Source: Theristus sp. LFF4_11 | Taxonomy: Eukaryota; Nematoda; Chromadorea; Monhysterida; Xyalidae | Direction of reading: 5' to 3' | Assembly (NCBI GenBank): GCA_030248135.1 | Contig: JASANC010004304.1 | Span: 92,254-156,253 of the forward strand | DNA: 64,000 nucleotides | In this document: positions 47,209-58,561 of the stretch, piece after piece | How the letters are laid out: the number at the start of each line of letters is the position of its first letter | Numbering within the stretch: position 1 is the first letter of the stretch | Position numbers and translations under genes: made by a program | The notes under the pieces: model-generated | What the model was told of the DNA's origin: nothing | Database searches by the model: none | The model's input: only the letters and a program-made list of their open reading frames with translations

Positions 47209-47425
47209 TTTAGAGGGGGGGTCAGGTGCCTTCTCGGTGAGGGGGGTGCACGGGCAGCAAATTTTCCTGAGGGGGGGGGGTGCACTGGCAGAAATATTTC
47301 GTGAGGGGGGGGGGGTGCACGGGATCGCACGGGATGCCAAATTTTTGCCTCAGAAAAACACAGAAATTCTTGTAAAATACAGAATATTTTGTGCAAACAA
47401 GCTGCTTGTTTGGTCAGAAACAACA
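47209..47425. repeat. Second copy of the 43.3-kb direct repeat (empty-site copy)
   Basis: It matches 43266-43390 plus 43603-43705: attttagagggggg, gcacgggcagcaaattttcc, gtgcactggcagaaa, gggatcgcacggga, then the tail ttgcctcagaaaaacacag and tgcttgtttggtcagaaac. It lacks the 212-bp hAT-like insertion and one copy of gatcgcac. Confidence 0.8.
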
Positions 47426-49071
47426 AAATCTATGCAGGGACAGACACAAACGTCAAGAAAAATGCAAAAATTACGGTATTTTTGGAAAAAATTGAGATGA
47501 GATTGACCACCGTGACGGGGGGTGCGATCCCGTGTTTTCTCGCGGAGGGGGGTGGGGGGGAGTCTAGTACCCGTGTCGAGGTAAAGGGGAGGGAGGGTAC
47601 ACGGGTATCTGCCCGTGCACGGGCAGGATTTTCGGCTGAGGGGGGGGGGTGGACCCCCCTCCCTCCCCGCACTTTCGCTACTGGGAGGTGGGGGTCGTGT
47701 GATTCCCTCCCCTCCGTTGTGGTTTCGGGTGCTTTGGGGGGGGGAAGGATCCGAGCTCCCAGGGGTCGACCCGCGGGCAGCCCACACCCTCAGCAGACGA
47801 AAATGTCAAAGATTTTAAATGAAGTCTGACAACAATTACAATTTTGTTTGCAGAACACAATTAGCTTGTCGATTGCAAATCGAGACCAGAATTGGGTGTG
47901 CTGCGGTCGCGGTGGCCCAGGTGGTTTGAAGACTGACTACAGATTGCTTTGAGCGCTTATGAGGCGTACTTCTGCACTTATCAAATAACTGCCCTGCACT
48001 GCACAGTGCAGATCAACGGTGCGCGTGCAAAAATAATGAAAGAAAACTTTGCGTTCGATTTACGATTTGAATTATTTGGCGTCATGCATGGCTTGCCAAG
48101 TTGATTCGACATGTTGCCAATGCAAGAGCAAGGTTTGTTTTTGACTTGAGCACTGCGAATTATCCGTTAGGTTTTTTTATCTTGAACTTGGTTGTCTGCT
48201 ACTCAGTGGGACTGGAGCGGTCAGATTTTTTTCTGTTTTTCTGACACTGTTTGTTGGGTCTTGTCAGTTGAGTTGTTGTTTGTTGCAGTTTCGGCTTCGT
48301 CGGAGTTTGTCGGTTGATTTTAATGTCAGCCAGAGCTGGACCAGATTAAGCCAATGGATGTTTTTTGACAACTTCACGACGCAGGTATTTGGTGCACTGC
48401 AACCACCTTTTGTTTTCTTAAACGGTGAAAGTTTTGATACAAATTTCAGGAACGCCAGTACGTTTTTTACCAACCAACACTGGCAGGACCGAACTGTCCG
48501 AGTCCACCGTTCATCCTGTAAGTTAAAACGTGCTTGTTTTTTATTTTCTGTTGTAAATTTCCGTGCTGTGGTGCCACATGAAGAATTGGAAGTGCATATT
48601 TTTGGTTTTTCCATATTCAAGCAACAAGTAATGAATCTTTATCATCGTAAGATAATTATTTCTGTTATCACTCCATTATATTGTATCCTTAGATTTGACC
48701 AAACGGCAGACATTTTTTCAACAAATTTTCGCAAAAAGCGCTTCACGAGTTTACATGCTATTTAGATTATTCATGCAAGAAGACTGCGGTTTCAAAATTG
48801 TTTCTCTATTGTTTTTTTACGACAATCATCAATCATAATCTGAGTGCGGAGAATGCCCATTGCTAATCACCAATTCATGCGTGTTGTCATACATTTCTTT
48901 GCACTGTGTTTTTCAATTCAAAGCAGAACAACTGACATTCTCAGAATTTAGTGAAATGAAATCCATTTTTTGAAAATCATTTGTTTGTGAAGACAACCCA
49001 GGATGGGAGCGGGATTTTCAGATTTTGTATATTTTGCTGGGCGAGCGGACCACTGCACTACGGAGCACGGG

Positions 49072-49244
49072 CAACTGCAAGATTGCAAACTGCAACACGG
49101 ACAACTGCAACACGGACAACTGCAACACGGACAACTGCAACACGGACAACTGCAACACGGACAACTGCAACCCGGAAAACAGTCAACTGCAGCACCGACA
49201 ACTGCAACCCGGACAACAGCAACACGGACAACTGCAACAAGGAC
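49072..49244. repeat. 15-bp minisatellite (CAACTGCAACACGGA)n
   Basis: Five perfect consecutive units are flanked by diverged ones over about 170 bp. Because the unit is a multiple of three, every frame stays open and gives repetitive peptides (for example HGQLQ or TATRT) that should not be taken as genes. Confidence 0.9.
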
Positions 49245-49620
49245 TATTATAATTTCTTTTTTCATTATTTTCTGTGCACATCTGTCCGCATGGTGTTGCA
49301 TGCAATTTGATGTCAAATTGCGCAAATGCAGAGCTCATTTATTTTGATTCGTTTGTTAGTCAAGTGCGACAATTGCTTTTTCTTTTAAAAACATGAGAAA
49401 TCACAAATTAGTTTTACCTTCAGAATAGGAATACAAGGAACATGTGGCACCACAGTGCGAGGTTAAGAAAGTAGAGTGCTGATTGTAGAAACTGGTCTTT
49501 GTTATTTTTATCTCGCACTGTGGAGAATCATTAAAAACGTTCACTAAAAAAGTTTCGGTATTTCATGTTCGAAACTTGGGTTGGCATAAACCGTTATTCA
49601 AAATTGAAGTTAAACCTTAA

Positions 49621-49830
49621 GAACTGATAAAAAATCACCTCCAGACTGGGTTCAAAGATGAATTTTTTGGTCAAAAACAATTTGAAGCTTATTTAGAATT
49701 AAAAGATTGCATACCATTTAATATCAGTTGCTCTGAAAATTCTCATTGCATTTCAGCGTTTTTGAATGCAGAAAATAGTGAAAGTCTAGTTCGAAGTCAT
49801 TTAAGACGGTTACTTAATCATTTGCTTTAA
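49621..49830 (+). CDS. Possible coding exon or decayed gene fragment, unidentified
   Basis: A 69-codon frame from just after a TAA to a TAA at 49828-49830 has balanced, protein-like composition (FKDEFFGQKQFEAYLELKDC, LRRLLNHLL at the end), unlike most chance frames here. It has no ATG near its start and no clear acceptor, so it could be a terminal exon, a transposon remnant, or chance. Confidence 0.2.
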   Translation, partial: ELIKNHLQTGFKDEFFGQKQFEAYLELKDCIPFNISCSENSHCISAFLNAENSESLVRSHLRRLLNHLL

Positions 49831-50253
49831 TTTGCTTTATCTTTTGTGTTGTTTTTAATTTTTCAAAAACGTGCATACCTAAGGAAAACACGTTTTAAAA
49901 GATCGTTTCAAAAACGTGTTTTCCTCGTGCCAGCACAATTCGAAACAAACTTTCCGACACACGAAACAGTTCGAGTTCAGCTGTTTCACTCAATGCGAGA
50001 AATGAATGGATGTTTCGTCGGTTAATTTGATGGCGGAGAAAAGGATGGTACGGCTATCCACCGGTCGTCCTTCCGTCAGCTTATTTTCTGCGATTGATGC
50101 ACTCATCTCTCAATTTGAGGTGATCCTTCCTTTGTCGTGAATGTCACCGAACATCATGACGCAAGTTCCAACAATTTCAAAACCAAATATGCGATTGAAA
50201 TGACGGAACGAGATATATAAAGTGAAAGGTTTGAATGAAATACCGACCAAAAG

Positions 50254-50290
50254 TACAGGGTGAACCAAAAGTAAACGGCGCCTATTCGCT
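50254..50290 (+). mobile_element. Lone CAGGGTG transposon terminus
   Basis: tacagggtgaaccaaaagta resembles the Tc1/mariner-type ends at 59170/60297, but no inverted partner was found within reasonable distance, so the element is truncated or diverged. Confidence 0.35.
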
Positions 50291-53200
50291 GTAGTTCGCT
50301 AAATAATACTTTGTAAAACATTTTATTTGTTTGTTGCAATTACCTCCAAGTGCACCGTGCGGTATGCGATTATCGCACATTGGTCTTCTGTTGACTTGAT
50401 AATCACACACTAGTATTCCTTTGAACTGTTGTGGTGACGGTCTCGGAAGGTTTGAATTGAGCTTGCTTTATCTGACTTCGAAATGTATTATTTTAAATCA
50501 TATTTCTCAACTTCGTTTGATAAGTTCATAATAACGGCGCTCAGCGTTGTCACAATTTACTTCGCAAACAACAACAAACAACAACATCAACAAAATTACT
50601 TCGCAACAATTGCTTGCTGCTACTGAGCGTGGCTGTTTCCTGTCTGCGTGAATTGTGTTCGTCATGACAAGCGATGCGTCCATGTGCGCTCTAATGATGT
50701 TTGCGATTCGGCGTTGTATCTCGTATTTCGTTAACACGATGAATAAAGAACACGCCTCACTTGAAGGAGTCAGAGTAACAAAAACAAATGTAAATTCTGA
50801 AAAATAATGACAATGAGAATGAGATTAAACAGGTTCAGTTTTCGTCGCGCTTTGCTTGACTCGGCACGACGCCTTGCTTTTTCATATAATATTCATTGCA
50901 TTTTGGTGAGTTTTATGTGTTTGGGACTAAAAATTGCCGTTTTCAGAATTTTTGAGGCACTGTTAGACCACACCCATTTGTGCCATGGTTTTGCGATGCT
51001 CCGGCCGCACAGCGAATTCTTAGAGTACGTTTCATTCCGAAAACCAAATATTAGTCTCGTTCAATTCACCATGCTATCACGTGCTGCACAGCTGATCCCT
51101 TTCTAGTTCACTCCTTTAGTAGTGCGATCGGTGCATACAGTACAGCCGGTTCTGGATTAGGATTGTACGTGGTTTTTTTTTTATTCATGAAAACAGTTTG
51201 CTCATGTATGTTTTCAGTTATTGTCGTTCAAGACTTCAAGGTTTATATGTCATCTGTTTTTTAATATGAAGAGTTTTCGGTGCAATGTTTCTGAAGGGTT
51301 CCCGTGAGGCACCAATAACAATAAAAATAAGATCGCGCAAATGTATGTTATTTCCCGCTGGTCGCAATCTTGGAGAGTGCGTCACATTGATTTGATTTCA
51401 TTGATTATTGTGCCGTTGGGTACAATTTTAGCTTCTGATTCAACATTACTGTTACAATAAGTTTTTAGCGTCAGTTCTTTGGGTTTTCTTCTTGTTTAGA
51501 AGTTTTCTATCCGTTTGTTTTAAAGACGTAACATGAAAAAAGATATAGGCGCAAAAGATAACTTTCATCAGCCCACAGAATGTTTTAATGATCTTTTTCT
51601 GTAACTTTTATGATGCTCTTGAGTTTTACAGTTAGAAAGTATGGGTGGGGTGGACACATTTCTTTGTGGCTCAGTGAAACTCCAGGTCAAAATTAACTAT
51701 TGCTGTTTCGGAAACGACGAGTTTTTCTCAACCGTACTTGTGATATGATATTCGGCGACCAACACTTCATGTTGTGTCACCGGTTCACGTTCATGCACGT
51801 ACAATTCAATTCCAATGCTCTTATAGCTACGGTATATAATCTTGCACCAGTGTTGCGGAAGGTCATGTAAACCGTGTGACTATAAAAAATTGCTGGGACT
51901 GCTGGGACTGGTGATTCTTCGTTGGTAGATAAGCACACTACAAATTTTTCTCCGGTCTCATGCTTACATTATTGTATCTATGAGATCGACTGATTTAAGA
52001 CGGTAGATACTGTAACAATCCGTGTCCGCAGTTGTGAAATTGAATTACACGTACAATGTACCTATTGTCGTTTACTCGAATGGAACGGAAATTCGGCTTG
52101 TTTTCTGCACATGAGTTTTGATAGCTGTGCTTTGCTGGCTTTTATTATACAATCCGTTTTTTGTGTTCTACCGATGCATAATATTTGTTGTTTTGTGTAG
52201 GTGCACTGCATTCAACTGGTCGTATCCGCTGAAACAGAAAGTCAAATTGCAAATCGACGTCGTTGCATGCATTGAGTATAGTTTCTACTGCTCAAAAACT
52301 GTGGGTTGTACGTCGTAGGCTGTTATGGTTCTATTGGCTTTCCGTGGCTTCATGTAGTTTGCTAGGCAGCGGTCCTTCCTTGTTTCCGTGCTAGCAGTTT
52401 CGATTTGTTATCTTCGTCGTGTTAAATAAAACATGGAGTCGCTTGAAATCAATCACACGCACAAAGTTGAAAACAGACAATATGAAAATTACGGCGAATG
52501 TGCCCGCATATGTATTATCAAGGTTCCTTTTGCGGCTCGTCCATCCTGCACTCTTTTGTGATGTGTAAAAGTATGTCTGTGAATATTTTTTATTTTTTCT
52601 TGAGAAGTGTGAGAAAACTGAGCTGTGTCGCTGTAGTTTTTGGCTTTAGTTTTTATTATTCAGCTTATTCCACTCATAACTTTTATGTCTTGATTCAGTT
52701 GGGAATTTGACGATAAGAGAAGTTCAGTACCAGGATTTTATTGATTCTTGAAGAGACCAGAGACGTTTCTTTGGCACTTTAGCCATCGTTGTTATGTGAT
52801 TTATAGTACCAAGCATTCTTTGAAGACTGACGTTTCTCGACGCACTCAATACTTCATACGCATCTTTCTTTCAATCATTGCATTTTTTAACAAGGTAATT
52901 TGTGCAGTTGTACGAGTAGCGTTAAATTACCGCTCATTAATAATAAGTATGGTTTCGCAAACCAGTGGTTTGTCCTCACCGTAAACAGCGTTCTAAATGT
53001 CGCTAATCTTAACAGCCGACGACGTCGCAATTTACAAATAAAACTTTGGATTTATGGACTTTAGAAGATGTATACTCAGTCGTTATCGAATTTCAAAAAA
53101 ACATCACAACTGATTTTTGGAAGTTTTTATGAAAGGTGTTTATATACCGGTGACTCGTTTTCAGTGCAAGAGATTTTTAAATTTATGAAATGAGCGAATA

Positions 53201-54701
53201 GACCCAGCAAGACAAGCAATCTGACATTTAAATAACGTTGTGTTTTAGTCGTAAAATGGCAGATCTGCGCACAACGGCTTAAATAAAGTACACACTGATT
53301 TAATCAAATCTGCTAAAAATGATTAGTGCCTGTCGGGAATCATTTGCACTCAGTAAGTTCCAGATAGATGTATGCAATTGACAGCGCCGTTATTATTTCC
53401 ATATTCCGTATTTTCACGTTTTAGAAATATTACTTTAGTTTTTCAATACATGTACCATGCGCCGTAAGTTTTGATGAATCAGTGTGTAGTTTAGTTTTTG
53501 TTTGATTTCCAGTGGGTATTTCTATATGAGAACCAATGGTACTGTTTGTTATTTAATTAAGGACAAGTGACATATGTGGCTCAATGAAATGTAAGTATAT
53601 GTAATTTGGTTATTGAGTTAATCCCTAGGGGCACAATGGACTAATCACAGTTTTCACGGACTCTCAGAAAAGTCGTTGTTTGTTCCATACGCTGAATCAT
53701 GTTGCAAAGCCTGCGAGTGTAAAAGATTACTGCAGATGAAAAGCCGTTGAACCCGGCGAAAAAGGCTTCGAAAACTGTAATGTAGGGTAAGATGAAAACT
53801 ATAATTGCAATGTGTATTGTGTTATTGATTTTCGAACATTAGCCAATTATTGCTAATGTTTTGTCGTATTCGTGTTTTTTTAGCAGTTAAGTTAAGTCTG
53901 CGGTTTTTTGCTGCGTTACTACATTGAGAGTAGAGGGCAAGACACTTTCGACTTTCGGTCTCTGTAAACAGTTTTAAACATTTGCAGCTGTATCCAACCA
54001 CAGATAGTAACATAACCTTTCATGAAGTCTTGAGCTATAACGTCGGTGTTTTTAACCTTTGGTTTTCACCTTTGAATCTGCGTGAAAGCTAACAGCGATG
54101 CGATAACTAACTCGAAAAGCGATAATGTGATTAAACGTGACAGAAATGCTGATGCGTATAATTTTCGTGCTCATTGCAATATCTTCTGAGATATGTTGCT
54201 GTGCCGAAAATGTCTACACTGATAAATAAAAATAAGTCGGCAAGCAAAGAAAAATCGCACTAACATTCGTTATATGTACGTATTCGAACCTAAAAGTTTC
54301 AGGGTTTAGAGTTTTTTTGCGATTTTGCATTTTTAAAGACATGAAACTGTGCTACTTTTAAAAGGACCTGAAATATATTCACTTTCAACTCAATTAATCA
54401 TTTTTTTGCAAACGGTCAGTGTCAGTTTAATGGTTTTTCATTTTTCATCTACGTTTCATTTGAGACATTCTATCGTTTATCAAGATAATAATCTACATCT
54501 GAAATATGGAGGCACTGATTCATGTTTGTAGTGTTTTAGCAATACACAGCGTTGCCTAATGCTTATTGTTCTTTTTTCTTTCAGACGGTACAAATCGAGC
54601 GAATTATTGTGTCACTGAAGTTTATCTATCTTATCGAATTTAAATTCGTTATTACAGTTCACAAAATCCACGACTGACAGCTAATATCTAGTAGCAACAT
54701 A

Positions 54702-57610
54702 ATGAACAGCAGCAGCAGCAGCAAGTGTCATAATATGGAATCATACCGACTATTTCGAATGGGAAAACCACACAAAAAGAAAGAAGTTTATAGTATTATG
54801 TTTCCATTAGTGTGCACGTTGGCAGTAATTGGCTCTATGGCAAATGGAATCGTGCTTATTGCTGCAATGTGGCTACCTCGACCAATTAGTGTAAATCTTC
54901 GGTTATGTTTAAGCTTAGCCGGTATGGATTGTTTGACTTCTGCAGCAACCACGATCAGCGTCGTCGCATCTGCCATACCAGTCGTGTTTGGCACACGGTA
55001 CTTTTTGGCAGTTTTCAGCTTGTTCTTTTCATCCGCAGTGCCTTTTCATTTCATACTATTGCCCCGGAAACAGATAGAAAAACTCTGATTTGCAGGCGAA
55101 AAGTAATCCCGTGCGTAAATTTGTGGCTGGAAGCAATCCGAATAGGCGGCATGATATCGGGGGTAATTCACATACTTACCATAAGTTTGATTCACATGTT
55201 CGGCACTGTTTACCCCCTGCTCAGTCGTCGGTTTGTTACCACTGGCAGAGTGTTGGTTGTGATTTCCCTGCTATGGATTGTACCGATTTTTCTTACTATC
55301 GGTGAGTGAAGTCGATTTTCAGTTCATCAGTGAATTTTTAAGCGGTGAAGTCAGCTAATTTATGGCTAGATTCGTTTCAATTTAAATTGTAACAGATCAC
55401 GATAGATGATGATGTTTTTAATTGCAGCGTATTTTGGAACTCAAGGGCTGACTTTTTATTGGCCGCTATGCAATTGGAACGATACCAACGGCAACTGCGC
55501 TTGCGATACTAGTTTTTATGGGTGAAAAACACTACGTACTCTCCATTTTGATTATTTTTACGTTGCCAATTGTTTTGACAACAATCGCTTATGCCGCTAT
55601 TCTACAGCTTATGCGCAAACGGCAAAAAGATCAGGTAAATTAGGGCCATAATAATCGTTTACCGTTGCTCTTAATAAAGGTTCTGATTGTCTAGTCCACA
55701 CTTCGATTCAGATTACTTCGTGGAACGATATGTTTTTGTCCGCACGTTATCAGCGTATACCCAATGTAGATATAGTGGCGTTCTATAAAGTATTTAGTGG
55801 CTAAAGGTCTTCAACCAAACAACACTGATACCGTTTGCACCTTGCAGTAGCGAAGATAACAAATTTGTAAAAGCAGAGGTGGGTGGCATCGGCACCGTTT
55901 TGCTGGTGGTATGGTTACAGTACGTGATGTCATCCCCTCCGTCCCACTTTTTGGTGTAAACGGTGTTTAGTGTGTCTAAAATGCTCGACAGTCGTTTTAC
56001 ATTTTGTATGAAAATGAAAGTATGTTAACTGGATGCGCGGATAAACGCACAATTATTAAGATTATGTGCGTTGTTTATACATTGACTTTTTACAGACATT
56101 ACAACGCAGTATGTCTTCAAAAAGTGGTCTGCATACACGTGGTCTAGACAAACACCTGGCGTATACGCTACTTATGATCGTTGGCTCTATTGTCATTTGT
56201 TGGCTACCTGGACCCATTTTCGCTTTGATTGGGTGCCATGTTCAAGTAACTAATCGTCAGCTAGTTTGTTTATATTTGTATTATGTATTACGAACTAAGA
56301 ACTGTTGCCAATACTCAAAACAAAAGTCCACATCTACAAGGTGTTCCAAATATACTACCACATTCTAGTAGACTCACACGAGCTAGATGTCCAATTGAGC
56401 TGAAATTTTAGCAACGCCTAGGCCAATGTACTCATTCGTTACGTAAAAATTTTAATGTGGGTACATGTATGGATGTTAGAAATTTGTTGTTTTTTCAGTT
56501 CTGCCGCGAGGGTGCAGATCAATATTACATGCTCAAAATTTGTTAAAATTGGGCAGCAGTTTGAATCATTATCAGTTTGAAATTTGAATCATTATCATTA
56601 GCAGTTATTATCAGTTTGAAAAACCATTTATCTTTTTTGTCATCAGTTCTATCTTCTTCCCTGTGCAAATCATTGCGTCCCGTTAGTGTTGCATTTAATA
56701 TCACACCCAACCGACCGGAAGGGCTCTTGCTACCCGTGCGACGGTGTGATTGGTTTGATGTTTTTGAATTGGAATGAGGTGTTTTTGATTTTTTTTGAAA
56801 AAAGGACGCATAACAGAAGATTGGGCTTCAGAAAAAGTCAGTTGGCATCAGAAGGCAATTTTTATGAAAACCAGTTTTTTTCTATTTTTTCAAGCGTTTG
56901 CATTAGGCTTTCTTGTAAAAAAATCCAACACAACAAATGGAGGGATTTGATCAAATGTGGTAAAATTTCGGTTCAATTGGACAACACACTGTATCGTACG
57001 AGACTTTTAGTATGTGGTACATTTTCGGGACACCCTGCTTGTTTTGTTGCAGTTATTTTCAACGTATCGCGCTCGTACTTTTCTTAACATAACGTTTCTG
57101 ACTCTACTTCTTCTGAAATTGACGGTCAATGCGGTGATTTATGCTCTTCGACTATTGGAACTACAATACGCAATGTGGCAAATGCTGGCAACTTGTTGTC
57201 AAAGTACGCAAATCATTTGTGTTTGGTATTATATAGATTTTAAAACTTAAGACATTTCGTTTTTACAGCAATTGGTATTTGATTATGAAAACATGAATTT
57301 CAGAGCAGTTTGGCGACCTTCCATTGCCTGACCGGTTTGATAGACTCAGCGTTGTTACTCCCAGGTAAAGATCTGGTCTGGTGGAACAACTTTTTGCTGC
57401 ATGTAAGAGGTAAGAGTGATGTTACTTGCGATTTTTTTCAGAACTGTAAGAAATCGGCGGTTTCTAGCTGCCACAACACGACAATGTGATGTTATAAATG
57501 ACACGCTGAGCGTGCGCAACAAAAAGACTGATGGTGCATTGGAAGAAGTTCCGCTTAAAGAGCGCTCATGTTTGACTGAAAATAAATGTGATACCATTGA
57601 TGTTTTGTAA
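54702..57610 (+). CDS. Class A-like seven-transmembrane receptor, with one apparent frameshift
   Basis: Exons: 54702-54997, 55096-55301, 55428-55634, 56096-56245, 57053-57203, 57304-57334, 57442-57610. TM1 has the conserved Asn (GSMANGIVL), TM2 the Asp (LSLAGMDCLTS), a Cys precedes TM3 (IPCVNLWLEA), TM6 has the CWLP switch motif, and TM7 has NAVIY at the NPxxY position. The DRY position reads HMF (SLIHMFGTVYPL). The second extracellular loop has cysteines (PLCNW, NCACD). All junction phases agree, but in exon 3 the frame before 55520 hits TGA at 55523-55525, while the TM5 sequence that follows (VLSILIIFTLPIVLTTIAYA) is in the +1 frame; one extra base in a T5/G3 stretch explains this. It could be a sequencing error or a true pseudogenising change. 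Likely an orphan chemosensory or peptide receptor; ligand unknown. Confidence 0.78.
56337..57037. mobile_element. About 0.7-kb long-TIR element in a GPCR intron
   Basis: The left end caaggtgttccaaatatac and the right end (reverse complement cagggtgtcccgaaaatgt) continue as a diverged inverted repeat for about 80 bp, including a shared tgtccaattga and gaaattttac/g. The left flank is TA; the right flank is mutated. No intact transposase frame is present. It ends 15 nt before the next GPCR exon. Confidence 0.65.
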
Positions 57611-58561
57611 TTGTATTTCATATATTTTCAAACAAAGAATTTTTAATTTGCCATAGCCATACTTTTCACCTCAGCTGTGTTTGAACCTGCCATATTTAGT
57701 GGACATCCATGCGTGAACAACGTGTACTTCTTGGGTTCTTTCTCGCTATTTCGAACCTTTCCAACGAAAACAGTTTAATCTTTGATTGCTTAGGTATTGT
57801 TTTTGGCTTAGCTTAGCTCTATTATTATTTTCTATTTATCCGTGTGGATTTGCATGCTGAGATATGCTAAACGGTTCATGAATAACTCTAACATTTGAAG
57901 TTAATAAATGAATTACTGTAGCATATCATTTAACGATCAAGTTTGGCGTTTGTTCTTTCGGCTACGCGTTTTTTGATTGTGCCATCAAACCCTTCAACAG
58001 TGTTATATTTTTAAGCAACGTAATGCTGAATGGTTTGCAAGTCAACTCGCAACCATTTTAATTTGAATTTTGTTTGGGTATGGTAAAAACCAGTTATTTA
58101 TAATGCTAGGATGTAAACTGGCCCACAGAACTAATCACAAATACAGTTGAAATAAGCGTTTTTGCTAGTGTTCACAATGTCATCGTCCAATATTTTTCAC
58201 CTACCAAAATGTCGAAAACGTCTATTGGCGTATTGCTGCAGGACAGCCAGTAAATTTTGAAAACGCACGCTAATCCAAGGTACATCCATATAGTGCGTAA
58301 TGCGGTGGCCGCTCACTGTGCTCGCTCGCGCATCCGCATGATTTTGAGCTTGTAGTTTTTGAGTTTTTAGCTTGGTATGAATTAGCCAGTTATGTAGCAT
58401 GTTTAGCTAAAATTCTATAGAAACCTCCGTTGATTTCTTCTGAACAACTTTTTAGATTTTCAGCCAAATGCTCGAACGATTACTGAACTACAGTACTTCA
58501 AACTTGGTTTCACTACGTACGGACCACCTTTGTATATTAAAAAATGTTCCACAACGTAAAA
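57611..58561. other. Interval between the GPCR and the candidate signal-peptide exon
   Basis: AT-rich, with no supported exon. An AATAAA near 57903 could serve as a distant GPCR polyadenylation signal. Confidence 0.4.

Larger units (their letters stand above)
42654..47810. repeat. Island of nested G-rich/C-rich repeats without host genes
   Basis: Dense mixture of long G and C runs, (GATA/TATC)-like tracts and modules repeated in direct and inverted orientation. Recognisable parts include an inverted pair near 42864-42928 and 44108-44170 (agcaaatttcgagggggg core), a direct pair 43266-43705 versus 47209-47425, a direct pair 46034-46140 versus 47551-47655 (gtctagtacccgtgtcgagg core), and several TAGTTGTTC-ended elements. 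A hairpin (cccgtgcctacggcacgg) lies near 43730. Open frames here are Gly/Pro homopolymer artefacts. Confidence 0.85.
47811..54701. other. Mostly gene-free interval between the repeat island and the GPCR
   Basis: It contains a minisatellite (49072-49244), one low-confidence coding-like frame (49621-49830), a lone transposon terminus (50254) and otherwise AT-rich DNA. The 165-codon frame at 48268-48765 and frames near 50.5-51.1 kb show no recognisable domain or matching splice sites. A possible 3' acceptor (ctttcag) at about 54586 may end a 5' untranslated intron of the GPCR. Confidence 0.5.

Noticed and set aside
47903..47930. tRNA-like A-box (ggtcgcggtggcccaggtgg), possible SINE or tRNA
   Set aside because: No B box (GGTTCRANNCC) or cloverleaf could be found downstream; too little to call.
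48268..48765. 165-codon open frame on the + strand
   Set aside because: Composition follows the local base bias, with no family resemblance or clear splice signals; not enough to call a gene.
49003..49347. Repetitive HGQLQ / TATRT frames
   Set aside because: Generated by the 15-bp minisatellite, not by a conserved gene.
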